Assembly (NCBI GenBank): GCA_963746825.1
Contig: CAVVCU010000018.1
Location: 1 to 64,000 of the forward strand
Length of the DNA: 64,000 bases
Source of the DNA: JACVRW01 sp963746825
Lineage (GTDB): Bacteria; Actinomycetota; Thermoleophilia; Solirubrobacterales; Thermoleophilaceae
Direction of reading: 5' to 3'
Below the pieces are notes generated by a model. The model was not told the DNA's origin. It saw only the letters and a program-made list of their open reading frames with translations, and did not search any database. The position numbers were made by a program, and so were the translations under genes. The first letter of the stretch is position 1; each line of letters begins with the position of its first letter. Below are positions 9,404 through 19,293 of this stretch, piece after piece.

Positions 9404-9934
9404 TTACTCGCCTTCCATCCGCAGCGGGGTGCGCTCCAGCGGTTCGGCCAGCAGCATCTCCTTGGTGAAGATCAGGTCGGACCGGTTGTGGTCCGCCATC
9501 TCGTAGTCGTGGCCCATCGTGATCGCGTCGAACGGGCACGCGATCTCGCAGTAGCCGCAGAAGATGCAGCGCGACAGGTTGATCTCGTACACCGCGGCAT
9601 AGCGCTCGCCTGCGCTGACGCGGTTGTCGGGCGAGTTCTCGTCCGCCACGACGCGGATGCAGTCCGCCGGGCAGGCGGCGGCGCACAGCGAGCAGCCGAC
9701 GCACTTCTCCAGCCCTGTGTCCTCGAAGCGATGGAGCTTGTGGCGGCCCCGGAAGCGCGGGTAGACCGGCGTCTTCTCCTCGGGATAGCTGATCACCATC
9801 GGGCCTTCGGCCATGCGGCTGAAGGTCATCTTCAGCCCGCGCAGCGTGGCCGCGAACGCGCGATAGGCGCCCGCCGCCGATCCCTCGCGGGGCCCGCGCA
9901 GGACTTCGACGACTTCACCGGGGTCGTACGGCAT
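9404..9934 (-). CDS. nuoI: NADH-quinone oxidoreductase subunit I
   Basis: This is the peripheral-arm subunit holding clusters N6a and N6b (176 residues). It has two CxxCxxCxxxCP motifs, CVGCSLCAAACP (about residues 78-89) and CIFCGYCEIACP (about 123-134). The start is the ATG at 9934, sharing one base with the nuoH stop. The C-terminal segment (LIFTKEMLLAE) matches actinobacterial NuoI. Confidence 0.96.
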   Translation of the reverse strand: MPYDPGEVVEVLRGPREGSAAGAYRAFAATLRGLKMTFSRMAEGPMVISYPEEKTPVYPRFRGRHKLHRFEDTGLEKCVGCSLCAAACPADCIRVVADENSPDNRVSAGERYAAVYEINLSRCIFCGYCEIACPFDAITMGHDYEMADHNRSDLIFTKEMLLAEPLERTPLRMEGE

Positions 9935-10959
9935 CAGTTGAGCACCACCACGAGGACTGCAGTGACAAGGGCATTGAGCGTCGCCAGCGGCAGCAGGATC
10001 TTCCAGCCGAACGACATCAGCTGGTCGTAGCGCAGGCGCGGGAGCGTCGCGCGGACCCAGATGAACCAGAAGATGAAGAGAAGCATCTTCACGATCACGA
10101 CGATTGGCTCGATCCAGTTCGGCTGGTCCCAGAACGGGACGTCCCAGCCGCCGAGGAAGAGCGTGGCCATCAGGCCGGAGACCACGACGACGTTCAGGTA
10201 CTCGGCCGCGAAGAAGGCCGCGAAGCGCCCGCCGCCGTACTCCGTGTTGAAGCCGCCGACGAGCTCGGCGTCGGCCTCGGCGAGGTCGAACGGCGCGCGG
10301 TTGGTCTCCGCGAAGGCCGAGACCATGAAGATCAGGAAGCCGACGAACTGCGGCCCGATCATCCAGAAGTTCTGCTCCTGCCAGTTGACGATGTCGACCA
10401 GCGACAGCGAGCCGACCATCATGATCACGCCGACCAGCGACAGGCCCTGGGCGACCTCGTAAGAGATCAGCTGGGCGGCGGCGCGCATCGAGCCCAGGAA
10501 CGAGTACTTCGAGCCCGACGCCCAGCCTCCGAGCATCAGGCCGTAGAACGCGATGCCGCCGAAGGCGAACGCGTACAGGATCCCGATCGACGGGTCGAGC
10601 CCGTAGAGCCCGGTCTGCGTGCCGAAGATGTCGACGACGTCCGAGAACGGGATGATCGCGATCGTCGCCGCCGCGGTCAGCATCGAGATCACGGGCGCGA
10701 CCGCGAACAGCCAGCCGTTCGCGGTGTTGGGACGGAACTGCGCCTTGAAGACGAGCTTGCCGATGTCCGCGATCGCCTGCAGGGCGCCGAACGGGCCGAC
10801 GCGGTTGGGGCCGTAGCGATGCTGGAAGCGGCCGAGCACCTTGCGGTCGGCCAGCAGCGCGATCGGGACGAGGTTGAAGACGACGGCGAAGATCACGATC
10901 GACTTCAGGATCTGCATCCACCACGGCTCGTAGAAGCCGACCTCGCCCAGGAGACTCAA
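9934..10959 (-). CDS. nuoH: NADH-quinone oxidoreductase subunit H
   Basis: This is the quinone-site membrane subunit of complex I (341 residues). DRKVLGRFQHRYGPNRVGPF and FAETNRAPFDLAEADAELV are hallmark loops, the latter with the acidic cluster of the E-channel. The start is a TTG at 10959 within a TTGA overlap with the nuoG stop. No ATG lies near the conserved N-terminus, and the first in-frame residues (SLLGEVGFYEPWW) fit the family. Confidence 0.95.
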   Translation of the reverse strand: MSLLGEVGFYEPWWMQILKSIVIFAVVFNLVPIALLADRKVLGRFQHRYGPNRVGPFGALQAIADIGKLVFKAQFRPNTANGWLFAVAPVISMLTAAATIAIIPFSDVVDIFGTQTGLYGLDPSIGILYAFAFGGIAFYGLMLGGWASGSKYSFLGSMRAAAQLISYEVAQGLSLVGVIMMVGSLSLVDIVNWQEQNFWMIGPQFVGFLIFMVSAFAETNRAPFDLAEADAELVGGFNTEYGGGRFAAFFAAEYLNVVVVSGLMATLFLGGWDVPFWDQPNWIEPIVVIVKMLLFIFWFIWVRATLPRLRYDQLMSFGWKILLPLATLNALVTAVLVVVLN

Positions 10960-13551
10960 GTGGCCTCCCGCGGCGGGATCGGCAGCGGCGCCGACGGCGG
11001 CATCTCGGCCCGGCCCTCGACGGCCGGCTGCATCTGCGCGGGTACGGCGCTCGGCTCGATGCTGCCGGGCCCGATCCGGTGGATCTCGACAAGGCCCGGA
11101 GCGAGCACGTTCGGGCGATCCTCGCGCGTGCCCTCGGCCAGGAACACGCTGCCCTGCGGGACGGCCTCGCGCAGCCGCACCTGGGCACGCACGCGCGTGC
11201 CGTTGCCGACCTCGACGCGGTCGCCCTCGTTGATCCCGAGCGCCGCGGCGTCGGAGGGCGCGAGCTCGGCGACCTGGCGGGCGCGGATGAAGTGCAGCGC
11301 GGGCGAGAGGTCGACCTCCTTGTTCGCCCACAGCGAGCGGTAGGTGCCGAGCCGCAGCTTGCCGTCGGCGGCGGCCGGCGCGGCCTCCGGGATCTCGAGC
11401 GTCGCCGGGTCCCACTCGGGGCGGGCGAAGTCCTCGCGCTCGACCCAGCGCACGCCGCGGCCGCCGATCTCCTCGAGCGTCAGCCCGGCGTAGAACGGGA
11501 CCGACTCGAACAGGCGTGCGGAGACCTGCGCGCCGGTGCGGAAGTTGCCGGTCTCGAAGCCCAGCGAGCGGGCGATCTCGGTGATCACCTGCCACAGCGG
11601 GCGCACGCCGGACCCGGGCATGCCACCGCGTCCGCGCGGACGCCCGATCGCCGGTCGCAGCCGCTGCAGGCGCCCGTCCGGATGCACGAGCGTGCCCTCC
11701 TTCTCGGGATAGGCCTCGGCGGGGAAGACGACGTCGGCGAACTCGCGCACGCTGTCGGTGAGCTGCGACTCGACCGCGATCACCTTCTGCGCCGTGCCGA
11801 GCGCGCGCTCCCACAGCGCACGGTCCGGATAGTTGCGCAGCGGGTCGGCGTGGTGCAGCCAGACCGTGTGCAGCTCGCCGCTCGCGAGGCCTTCGGCGAT
11901 GCTCGTCGCGTCGCGCCCAGGGGCGGCGAGCGAGGTGTAGCCGGGCCCGTGCCCGGGGGCGAAGCCGGCCTCGCGCACGACCGCGGCCGTTGGGCGTTCC
12001 GGGCAGCGCGAGCAGGCCCGCGCCGGCGATCCCGCCGAGCCCGAGCCGCGAGGCGACGTTCAGCAGCGCGCGGCCGGCGCCGCCGGTCAGCGCGCGCTCG
12101 CCGTAGACGATCACGACCTCCTCGCCCGCGGCGCGCAGGGCGTCGGCGAACTCGCGCACGGCGGTCGCGTTCGAGCCGGCGGCGCTGGCCGCGCCGCCGA
12201 GGTTGCCGGTGTCGTCGGTGAGGACGGCGTCGAGTGCGACCAGGAAGCCCTCGCCGCCGCCGGGCGCGAAGCGCAGCGTCGCGGTCGCGATCGGGTCCAG
12301 CGCGGTCGGCCGCGCGGAGGCCACGACGAGCTTCGTGCGCTGGCGCCGGACGCCCTTGCGGATGCGCAGGTCCCAGACTGGCGCCTCGTCGATCGGGTCG
12401 CAGTCGACCAGCAGGACGGTGTGCGCGAACTCGAGGTCGGGCACCGAGGCCTGCAGCTTCGGCTCGGCGAGCGAGCGCAGCACGTCGAGCGGCTGCTCGG
12501 GGCCGGTGCGGGCGCTGAGGTGCGAGGAGCCGAGGTCGTCGCGGAGCAGCTGCTGGAGGAGGAACGCCTCCTCGTTCGTCGTCGTGCCGCCGGCCAGCGC
12601 GCTCGCGCGGTCGCCGGCCGTCTTGAGCGCGCTCGCCGCGGCCGCGATCGCCTTGTCCCAGCTCGCCGGCATCAGCTCGGTGCCTTCGCGCACCAGCGGC
12701 TCGACGATCCGCTCCTCGGAGTGCACGGCCTGGTAGCTGAAGCGGCCCTTGTCGCACAGCCAGCCGTCGTCGACCTCGTCGTGATCGCGCGAGAGCACGC
12801 GCAGCACGCGTTCGTCGCGGACGGTCAGCTCGACGTTGCACTGCGCCGGGCAGCCGGCGCAGACCGTGCCCGCGCCCTCGATATCCCACGGGCGCGCGCG
12901 GAAGCGGTAGGCGCGCGACGTCAGAGCCCCCACCGGACAGAGCTCGATGATGTTGCCGCTGAACGGGGCGACGTACGGGTGGCCGTCGAACGTGCCGACA
13001 TAGGACGCCGCGCCGCGCTGGTGCAGCACGAGCTGATAGTCCTCGGAGACCTCCTGCGAGTAGCGCACGCAGCGGTAGCAGAGGATGCAGCGCTCGCGGT
13101 CGATCGCGATCAGCGGCGACAGCTCGAGCGGCTTCTTGAAGTGGCGCTTGGGCTCGATGAAGCGGCTCGTCCCGGGTCCCCAGCCGTAGGTGATGTCCTG
13201 CAGCGGGCACTCGCCGCCCTTGTCGCAGACCGGGCAGTCGAGCGGGTGATTGATGAGCAGGAACTCGACCACCGCGCGCTGGGCCTCGTGCACGCGCTGC
13301 GTCTGCGTGTGGACGACCATCCCGTCGCGGATCGGCGTCGAGCACGCCGTCTGCAGCTTCGGGATGCCCTCGATCTCGACCAGGCACATGCGGCAGGCGC
13401 CGACGGGCTGGCCGAGTTTGGGGTCGTAACAGAAGACCGGGATCTCGACGTCGCCGTACTTGGCGCCGTCGACCAGCATCACGCCCTCGGGCGCCTGCAC
13501 TTCACGCCCATCGAGCGTGAACGTGATCGTCTTGACGGTCGGGCGCGGCAT
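10956..13551 (-). CDS. nuoG: NADH-quinone oxidoreductase subunit G, one frame break
   Basis: This is the large iron-sulfur subunit (about 864 residues after repair). The N-terminal [2Fe-2S] ligands lie in FCYDPKLGQPVGACRMC. They are followed by HPLDCPVCDKGGECPLQ and CILCYRCVRYSQE for N4/N5, and by a molybdopterin-oxidoreductase-like domain opening with CAGCPAQCNVEL. Near 11,980 an extra base in GGCCGCGGTCGTGCGCGAG moves the frame. Downstream, the protein continues in the new frame as VREAGFAPGHGPGY and ends PIPPREAT. The ATG start shares a base with the nuoF stop. Confidence 0.93.
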
Positions 13552-14897
13552 CAGGCGGCGGGCTGGAGCAAGGGCATGGGACCGGCGTGGGCGTCGCGGT
13601 TGGTCTGCGGGATCGCGATCCCGAGCCCGGCCTCCTCGCGCTTGGCCTCGATGTAGGCCTCGAACTCGGCCCGGAAGTGCTTGATCATCGAGCCGACCGG
13701 CATCGCCATCGCGTCGCCGAGCACGCACAGGCAGTTGCCCATGATCTGCTCGCAGACCGAGGCGATGATGTCGAGATCCATCGGCGTCGCCTCGCCGTTC
13801 ATGATCCGCAGCAGCATCTTCTCGGTCCAGTTGCAGCCCTCGCGGCACGGCGAGCACTTGCCGCAGGACTCGTGCCGGTAGAAGTGCGCGGTCTTATACG
13901 CGACGTCGACGATCGAGGTCGAGTCGTCGAAGACGATGATCGCGCCCGACCCGAGCATCGAGCCCGCCTTGGCCAGCGAGTCGAAGTCGTAGGGGAGGTC
14001 CAGCACCTCGTCGGTCAGCGGCAGCACCGGGGCGCTCGAGCCGCCGGGGAAGAAGGCCTTGAACTCGCGCCCGTCGAGCGGGCCGCCGGCCAGGTCGTGG
14101 AGGATGTCGCGGACCGGCGTGCCCAGCACGATCTCGTAGTTGCCCGGGTAGCGGACCTGGCCCGAGATCGAGATCAGCTTCGTGCCGGTGGACGTCTCGG
14201 TGCCGATCTTGGCGTACTCCTCGCCGCCCATCTCGAGGATGATCGGGACGTTCATCAGCGTCTCGACGTTGTTGATCAGCGTCGGGCCCTGGTAGAGGCC
14301 CTGGACGGCCGGGAACGGCGGCTTCAGGCGCGGGTTGCCGCGCTTGCCCTCGAGCGAGTCCAGCAGCGCGGTCTCCTCGCCGCAGATGTAGGCGCCGGCG
14401 CCGCGGTGCACGACCAGGTCGATCGTGTGGTCGGACCCGAGGATGTTCTCGCCCAGGTAGCCGGCGGCGCGGGCCTCGGCGACGGCCGCGTCGAGGATGT
14501 CGGCGACGTAGTCGTACTCGCCGCGGATGAAGATGAACGACCGCGACGCGCCGATGCAGTAGGCCCCGATGATGATCCCCTCGATCAGCAGGTGCGGGTT
14601 CTTCTGCATCAGCTCGCGGTCCTTGAAGGTCCCGGGCTCTGACTCGTCGGCGTTGCAGACGAGGTACTTGTCCATGGTCCCCTTGGGGATGAAGGACATC
14701 TTGCGGCCCATCGCGAAGCCGGCGCCGCCGCGGCCGCGAACGCCCGAGGCCAGCATCTCGTCGAGCACCGCGCCGGGCTCCATCTCAAGCGCCTTGCGCA
14801 GCATCTTGTAGCCGCCGCGGTCGGCGTAGACGTCGAGCGTGTTCAGCCCGGGCTCGTCGATGTCCTTGAAGAGGATGGTGTCGACGTTGGCGATCAT
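13551..14897 (-). CDS. nuoF: NADH-quinone oxidoreductase subunit F
   Basis: This subunit binds NADH, FMN and cluster N3 (448 residues). GRGGAGFAMGRKMSF and NADESEPGTFKDR form the NADH/FMN site. ESCGKCSPCREG plus a downstream Cys (NCLCVLGDAMA) ligate the [4Fe-4S] cluster. The start is the ATG at 14897 in an ATGA overlap with nuoE. Confidence 0.97.
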   Translation of the reverse strand: MIANVDTILFKDIDEPGLNTLDVYADRGGYKMLRKALEMEPGAVLDEMLASGVRGRGGAGFAMGRKMSFIPKGTMDKYLVCNADESEPGTFKDRELMQKNPHLLIEGIIIGAYCIGASRSFIFIRGEYDYVADILDAAVAEARAAGYLGENILGSDHTIDLVVHRGAGAYICGEETALLDSLEGKRGNPRLKPPFPAVQGLYQGPTLINNVETLMNVPIILEMGGEEYAKIGTETSTGTKLISISGQVRYPGNYEIVLGTPVRDILHDLAGGPLDGREFKAFFPGGSSAPVLPLTDEVLDLPYDFDSLAKAGSMLGSGAIIVFDDSTSIVDVAYKTAHFYRHESCGKCSPCREGCNWTEKMLLRIMNGEATPMDLDIIASVCEQIMGNCLCVLGDAMAMPVGSMIKHFRAEFEAYIEAKREEAGLGIAIPQTNRDAHAGPMPLLQPAA

Positions 14898-15523
14898 CGG
14901 TCCCAGTGTTTGGAGGCGGCCTTGCGCTTGGCGAGCTGCTTGTCCTCGAGCACCGGACGGCCCGCCTTGACGTCCTCGCGGATGCGCGCGCCGTCGTCCT
15001 CGGTCAGCGGGCCGATGTAGACACCGTCGACCGAGGCCATCGGGGCGATCTCGCACGCCCCGAGGCACTCGAACGCGCGCACGTTGAAGTCCGGGTCGCC
15101 CTCGAGCTCGTCCTTGATGCGCGCGTAGATCGCGTCGGCGCCCATGATCGAGCACGAGATGTTCGTGCACACGTAGACGTCGGTCCGGCCCTTGGGGGCG
15201 AGCTCGAACATGTCGTAGAAGCTCGCCACGCTGACCAGGTAGGCCGGCGTCAGGCGCAGCACGCACGCGGCCTGCTCGAGCGCCGTCGGCGACAGCCAGC
15301 CGTGCTCGCGCTGGACGATCTTCATCGCCGGGATCGCCGCGCTGCGGATGTCCGGGTACTTGCCCATCAGCGCCTCGATCGCCGTCCGCACGTGCGCGGG
15401 CACGAACGTCGTCGCCGGGTCGGGGACGACCGCCGGGTCCTTCGTGAGATCGACCGACGCGTCCCAGCCGGGAACGCGCGAGCCATGCTCGTAGCGGCGT
15501 ACTCGGCTCGGGTCGATCGCCAT
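14894..15523 (-). CDS. nuoE: NADH-quinone oxidoreductase subunit E
   Basis: This is a thioredoxin-like [2Fe-2S] subunit (209 residues). The four cysteines are in CTNISC (about residues 118-123) and CLGAC (about 153-157). It partners NuoF in the NADH dehydrogenase module. The N-terminal 35 residues and the basic C-terminus (AKRKAASKHWDR) extend beyond the core fold. The ATG overlaps the nuoD stop (TAATG). Confidence 0.96.
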   Translation of the reverse strand: MAIDPSRVRRYEHGSRVPGWDASVDLTKDPAVVPDPATTFVPAHVRTAIEALMGKYPDIRSAAIPAMKIVQREHGWLSPTALEQAACVLRLTPAYLVSVASFYDMFELAPKGRTDVYVCTNISCSIMGADAIYARIKDELEGDPDFNVRAFECLGACEIAPMASVDGVYIGPLTEDDGARIREDVKAGRPVLEDKQLAKRKAASKHWDR

Positions 15524-16782
15524 TACCGGTCGATCCCCCCGAGGATCGGGTCGAGCATCGCCAGCGCCGCGATCAGGTCGGCGATGTAGAGGTCCTGGAC
15601 CATCGGCTTGAACGCCTGCAGGTTCACGAAGCTCGGGTCGCGCATGTGCACGCGCGCGGGCTTGGAGGAGCCGTCGGCGCGCACGAAGCAGCCGAGCTCG
15701 CCGCGCGGGGACTCGATCGGGTAGTAGGCCTCACCGGGCGGCACGCGGAAGCCCTCGGTGACGAGCTTGAAGTGGTGGATCAGCGCTTCCATCGAGGTCG
15801 CCAGCTCGTGCCGTGGCGGCAGCACGTACTTGCGGTCGGTGGAGATGTAGTCGCCCTCGGGCAGGCCGTCGAGCGCCTGGTCGATGATCTTCAGCGACTC
15901 GCGCATCTCGGCCATCCGCACGCGGTAGCGGTCGTAGTTGTCGCCGATCGTGCCGACCGGGATCTTGAAGTCGAAGTGGTCGTAGCTCGAGTAGGGGTGC
16001 GCCTTGCGCAGGTCCCACGGGTTGCCGGCGGCGCGCAACAGCGGGCCGGTGACGCCCAGGCCGAGCAGCGTGTCGGCGTCGACGGCGGCGACGCCGCGCA
16101 GGCGCTGGAGCACGATCTGGTTGCGGTCGATCAGCTCGGAGTACTGGTCGAGGCGCGTCGGGTAGAGGGCGGTGAACTCCCGGACCTTCTTCACCCAGCC
16201 GCTCGGGATGTCCTCGGCGACGCCGCCGACCTGGAAGTAGCGCGGGTGCATGCGCTGGCCGGAGGACATCTCGAACAGGTCGAGGATCAGGTCGCGGTCG
16301 CGCCAGCCGTACCAGAAGACCGACATCGCGCCGAGGTCGAGCGCGCCGGTCGCCAGCCACAGCAGGTGCGACGCGATCCGGTTGAGCTCCAGGTGGATCA
16401 CGCGCAGGTACTGCGCGCGCGGCGGCACGTCGATGTCCAGCAGCGTCTCGACCGCGCCGCAGTAGGCCATCGCGTTGAAGTAGTAGGAGAGGTAGTCCAT
16501 CCGCTCGACGAGCGGGATCACCTTCCAGTAGGACTTGTCCTCGCAGTTCTTCTCGATGCCCGTGTGCAGGTAGCCGATGACCGGCTTGATGTCGCGCACG
16601 ACCTCGCCCTCGAGCGTCGTGATCAGCCGCAGCACGCCGTGCGTGGCCGGGTGGTGCGGGCCGAGGTTGAGCGTCATCAGCTCGTCGTGCTCGGGGTGCT
16701 CGACGTGCGCCAGCTCGTGGCTGTCCTCGATCTCGCGGTAGGTCAGCCCGGGGATCGCGCTGCGTTGGGTGACGTCGCTCAT
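15523..16782 (-). CDS. nuoD: NADH-quinone oxidoreductase subunit D
   Basis: This is the 49-kDa-type quinone-site subunit (419 residues), related to hydrogenase large subunits. LGPHHPATHGVLRL holds the quinone-site His, and SYYFNAMAYC the region of the quinone-site Tyr. The protein ends DPILGGIDR, as in the family. The start is the ATG at 16782 in an ATGA overlap with nuoC; upstream readthrough is out of context. Confidence 0.97.
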   Translation of the reverse strand: MSDVTQRSAIPGLTYREIEDSHELAHVEHPEHDELMTLNLGPHHPATHGVLRLITTLEGEVVRDIKPVIGYLHTGIEKNCEDKSYWKVIPLVERMDYLSYYFNAMAYCGAVETLLDIDVPPRAQYLRVIHLELNRIASHLLWLATGALDLGAMSVFWYGWRDRDLILDLFEMSSGQRMHPRYFQVGGVAEDIPSGWVKKVREFTALYPTRLDQYSELIDRNQIVLQRLRGVAAVDADTLLGLGVTGPLLRAAGNPWDLRKAHPYSSYDHFDFKIPVGTIGDNYDRYRVRMAEMRESLKIIDQALDGLPEGDYISTDRKYVLPPRHELATSMEALIHHFKLVTEGFRVPPGEAYYPIESPRGELGCFVRADGSSKPARVHMRDPSFVNLQAFKPMVQDLYIADLIAALAMLDPILGGIDR

Positions 16783-17291
16783 TGCTGCCACCACCCCGGG
16801 AGCTGCGGCTCGTTGTGCGTGAACAGGATCGCTTCGCCGCCCATCGGGAAGTCGCGCCGCTGCGGATGGCCCGTGTAGTCCTCGGGCATCAGGATCCGGC
16901 GCAGGTCCGGGTGGTCGTCGAAGATCACGCCGAACATGTCGAAGACCTCGCGCTCCTGGTGGTTGGCGGTCGGCCACTCGGCGACGACGCTCGGCACGTT
17001 CGGCTCGGCGAGCGGCACGCGGACCTTGACCGTCATGCGGTCGACCTCGTGCATGTCGAGCAGCTCGTAGTGGACGCCGAGGCGCGGCTCCTCGGGGAAG
17101 TAGTCGACGCCGTGGACGCTCGCCAGGAAGTTGAAGCCCTTGCCGCGCAGGTGCTCGAGCGTCTCGCGGATCGAGCCGGCCGTGACCGTGATCGCGGCCT
17201 TGTCGCGGAAGTACACCGTCTCGAGCACCGACTCGGCGTCGCGCTCGCGCAGCTCTTGGGCGATCAGCTCGAGCCCGGTGGCGTCAGGCAC
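16779..17291 (-). CDS. nuoC: NADH-quinone oxidoreductase subunit C
   Basis: This is the 30-kDa-type peripheral subunit (170 residues). The signature EREVFDMFGVIFDDHPDLRR is followed by ILMPEDYTGHPQRRDFP. It is shorter than NuoC in some actinobacteria but complete for the fold. It starts 8 nt inside the end of nuoB. Confidence 0.96.
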   Translation of the reverse strand: MPDATGLELIAQELRERDAESVLETVYFRDKAAITVTAGSIRETLEHLRGKGFNFLASVHGVDYFPEEPRLGVHYELLDMHEVDRMTVKVRVPLAEPNVPSVVAEWPTANHQEREVFDMFGVIFDDHPDLRRILMPEDYTGHPQRRDFPMGGEAILFTHNEPQLPGWWQQ

Positions 17292-17976
17292 GCGGCGTCG
17301 TCCTACCCATCGCGCCGGCGACGTTGCCGGCGTTGGCCGCCTGCGGGTCGATCGCCAGCTCGGACTCGACGAACTCCTCCGTGCCGCGACCGCCGTAGCG
17401 CGTGCGCCACCCCTCGTCGGGCTTGGCCATCACCATCGCGCGCAGCTTCAGGATCCCGTAGACGAGCGACTCCGGCCGCGGCGGGCAGCCGGGGACGTGC
17501 ATGTCGACCGGCATGAACTTGTCGGCCGGCACGATCGCGTAGTTGTTGAAGACGCCCATCGACGAGCTGCAGGCGCCCATGGCGATCGCCCACTTGGGCT
17601 CGAGCATCTGGTCGTAGATTCGGCGCACGACCGGCGCCATCTTGATCGAGATCCGCCCCGAGATGAGGATCAGGTCGGCCTGGCGCGGCGACGCGCGCAG
17701 CGCCTCGAAGCCGAAGCGCGCGATGTCCATGCGCGCGTTGACCGCGGCCATCATCTCGATCGCGCAGCAGGCGAGCCCGAATGTCGCGGGCATGAAGGCG
17801 TTGCCGCGCGCCCAGTTGGCGGCCTTGTCGAGCGTCGTGGTCAGCACGCGCTCCTCGACGTAGGCGTCGAGGTCGGGGCCGTCGAGCTCGCCCTGGAGCA
17901 TCCGGCGCGCATTGAGCTGGCGCGAGCGGAACTCGCCACCGTCGCCGTTGCCGAGGCGCTGTCGCGTTACTTCCAT
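17284..17976 (-). CDS. nuoB: NADH-quinone oxidoreductase subunit B
   Basis: This subunit carries the terminal cluster N2 (230 residues). The tandem cysteines are in FGLACCAIEMM, with further ligands in MGACSSSMGVFNNY and VPGCPPRPE. The C-terminal 45 residues, rich in Ala and Gly, are an extension. It begins 10 nt inside nuoA. Confidence 0.97.
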   Translation of the reverse strand: MEVTRQRLGNGDGGEFRSRQLNARRMLQGELDGPDLDAYVEERVLTTTLDKAANWARGNAFMPATFGLACCAIEMMAAVNARMDIARFGFEALRASPRQADLILISGRISIKMAPVVRRIYDQMLEPKWAIAMGACSSSMGVFNNYAIVPADKFMPVDMHVPGCPPRPESLVYGILKLRAMVMAKPDEGWRTRYGGRGTEEFVESELAIDPQAANAGNVAGAMGRTTPRA

Positions 17977-18347
17977 TCCAAGGCACCTCTTCGCCAGACG
18001 TATATGAACGCGACGAACAGCAGCACGATGAAGACGCCGAGCTCGTAGAGCGCGAATGTGCCGAACGCCTTCAGCTGGATCGCCACCGGGAACAAGAAGA
18101 TCGTCTCGATGTCGAACAGGATGAAGAGCATCGCCACCAGGTAGAAGCTGATGCCGAAGCGCATCGACTTCTTGACCTCCGACGGGAGGCCGCTCTCATA
18201 TGGCTCGTTCGTGGCGGCGCGGCGGTACTTCGGCTTCGGGCCGAGGACGCTGTTGAGCGTCGTGAAGATGACCCCGAGCCCGACCCCGAGGACCACAAAG
18301 ACGATCGCGGGCAGGTACGCGCGGATCACTGCCCGGATTTGTAGCAC
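17967..18347 (-). CDS. nuoA: NADH-quinone oxidoreductase subunit A
   Basis: This is a three-helix membrane subunit of complex I (126 residues). YESGLPSE holds the conserved loop residues (the loop Cys of many NuoA proteins is Leu here), and LFDIETIFLFP has the Asp/Glu pair on helix 2. It is the first gene of the 14-gene nuo cluster. Only 35 bp separate it from the upstream same-strand gene, so it may share that transcript. Confidence 0.95.
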   Translation of the reverse strand: MLQIRAVIRAYLPAIVFVVLGVGLGVIFTTLNSVLGPKPKYRRAATNEPYESGLPSEVKKSMRFGISFYLVAMLFILFDIETIFLFPVAIQLKAFGTFALYELGVFIVLLFVAFIYVWRRGALEWK

Positions 18348-18382
18348 CTTGTGCGGTCCTGTTACTTAGTGCCAAAGCGCAC

Positions 18383-18823
18383 CTAAAGAAGCCCCTGGGC
18401 GCGCGCGGCCAGCACCGCGACGACGAACGCGGAGGTCGCCATCACGCCCAGCTCACGACGCAGGACCGCTCCGATGAACGCGCGTTGCTCGGCTTCCGGG
18501 AGCTTTGCGACGTCGGCGCCGGCCTCGAAACCGCGCTTGTCGAGCAGTGTCTGCGTCGTCAACAGCTTCAGCTGCTCGGCCAGGAACGCGACCGCGATCG
18601 GCGTCAGCCCGTAGACCAGATGGAGCCGTGGAAGTTCGCGACCGGACAGTAGGAGCGCGGCGCCGATGACCGCCTCGACCATCACGAGCCCTTGCCCGGC
18701 GCGCAAAGTGAGCCAGAACGCCCGCGGGTTGCGGCTGAGCAGCCACGCCGCGCCGCCGATCAGCGCGGCGAGCGCGTTGACCGCGACCGTGAGCGTGCCG
18801 AGCTGGGTGTGGAGGCCGCTCAC
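18383..18823 (-). CDS. Small four-helix membrane protein
   Basis: The 146-residue protein has four hydrophobic segments (about residues 7-28, 38-60, 68-84 and 121-143) and a charged loop, DKRGFEAGADVAKLPEAEQR. I do not recognise a family. The GTG start at 18823 overlaps the stop of the flavin reductase gene (GTGA), so the two are translationally coupled. It lies directly upstream of nuoA, which suggests a respiratory-membrane role; that is inference only. Confidence 0.6.
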   Translation of the reverse strand: MSGLHTQLGTLTVAVNALAALIGGAAWLLSRNPRAFWLTLRAGQGLVMVEAVIGAALLLSGRELPRLHLVYGLTPIAVAFLAEQLKLLTTQTLLDKRGFEAGADVAKLPEAEQRAFIGAVLRRELGVMATSAFVVAVLAARAQGLL

Positions 18824-19293
18824 CGGTACGTGCCGCGATACCAGACCAGCGGCTCGCCGCCGTCGGGGGCCGTCTCGGCCGCGGTCACGGCGCCGATCCC
18901 GATCGTGTGGTCGCCGCCGGGGATCAGCTCGCGCAACGTGCAGCCGACCCAGGCCAGCGTCCCCTCGATCACCGGGATGCCGTCGTGCACGGTGTGTTGC
19001 ACGCCGGCGAACTTGGCCTTCTCGGGCGCCTTGGAGGCGAACAGCCGCGCCAGCTCCTCCTGCCCCGCGGCCAGCACGTTGACGCCGAAGCGCTCGCTCT
19101 CGCGCACGACGCGCAGCGTGCGCGCGCCGTTGGCGAAGCAGACGAGCAGCAGCAGCGGGTCGAGCGAGAGCGAGCAGACCGCGTTCGCCGTCATGCCGAC
19201 CGGCCCGGAGCGCGTGTTCGCGGTCACGACGGTGACGCCGGTCGTGAAATGACCCATCACGGCGCGGAAGCGCTGGGGGGCGACGGTCTCCAT
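18820..19293 (-). CDS. Flavin reductase-like FMN-binding protein
   Basis: The 157-residue protein belongs to the HpaC/flavin-reductase family, which reduces FMN or FAD with NAD(P)H and usually supplies a monooxygenase. MGHFTTGVTVVTA and GMTANAVCSLSLDPLLLLV are the classic flavin-binding blocks, and HTIGIGAVTAAE is the C-terminal one. No monooxygenase is adjacent. It abuts the cupredoxin stop at 19294. Confidence 0.88.
   Translation of the reverse strand: METVAPQRFRAVMGHFTTGVTVVTANTRSGPVGMTANAVCSLSLDPLLLLVCFANGARTLRVVRESERFGVNVLAAGQEELARLFASKAPEKAKFAGVQHTVHDGIPVIEGTLAWVGCTLRELIPGGDHTIGIGAVTAAETAPDGGEPLVWYRGTYR

Noticed and set aside
11970..11990. Programmed frameshift in nuoG
   Set aside because: There is no slippery heptamer or downstream structure, and many unrelated genes nearby have similar breaks, so a consensus error is more likely.
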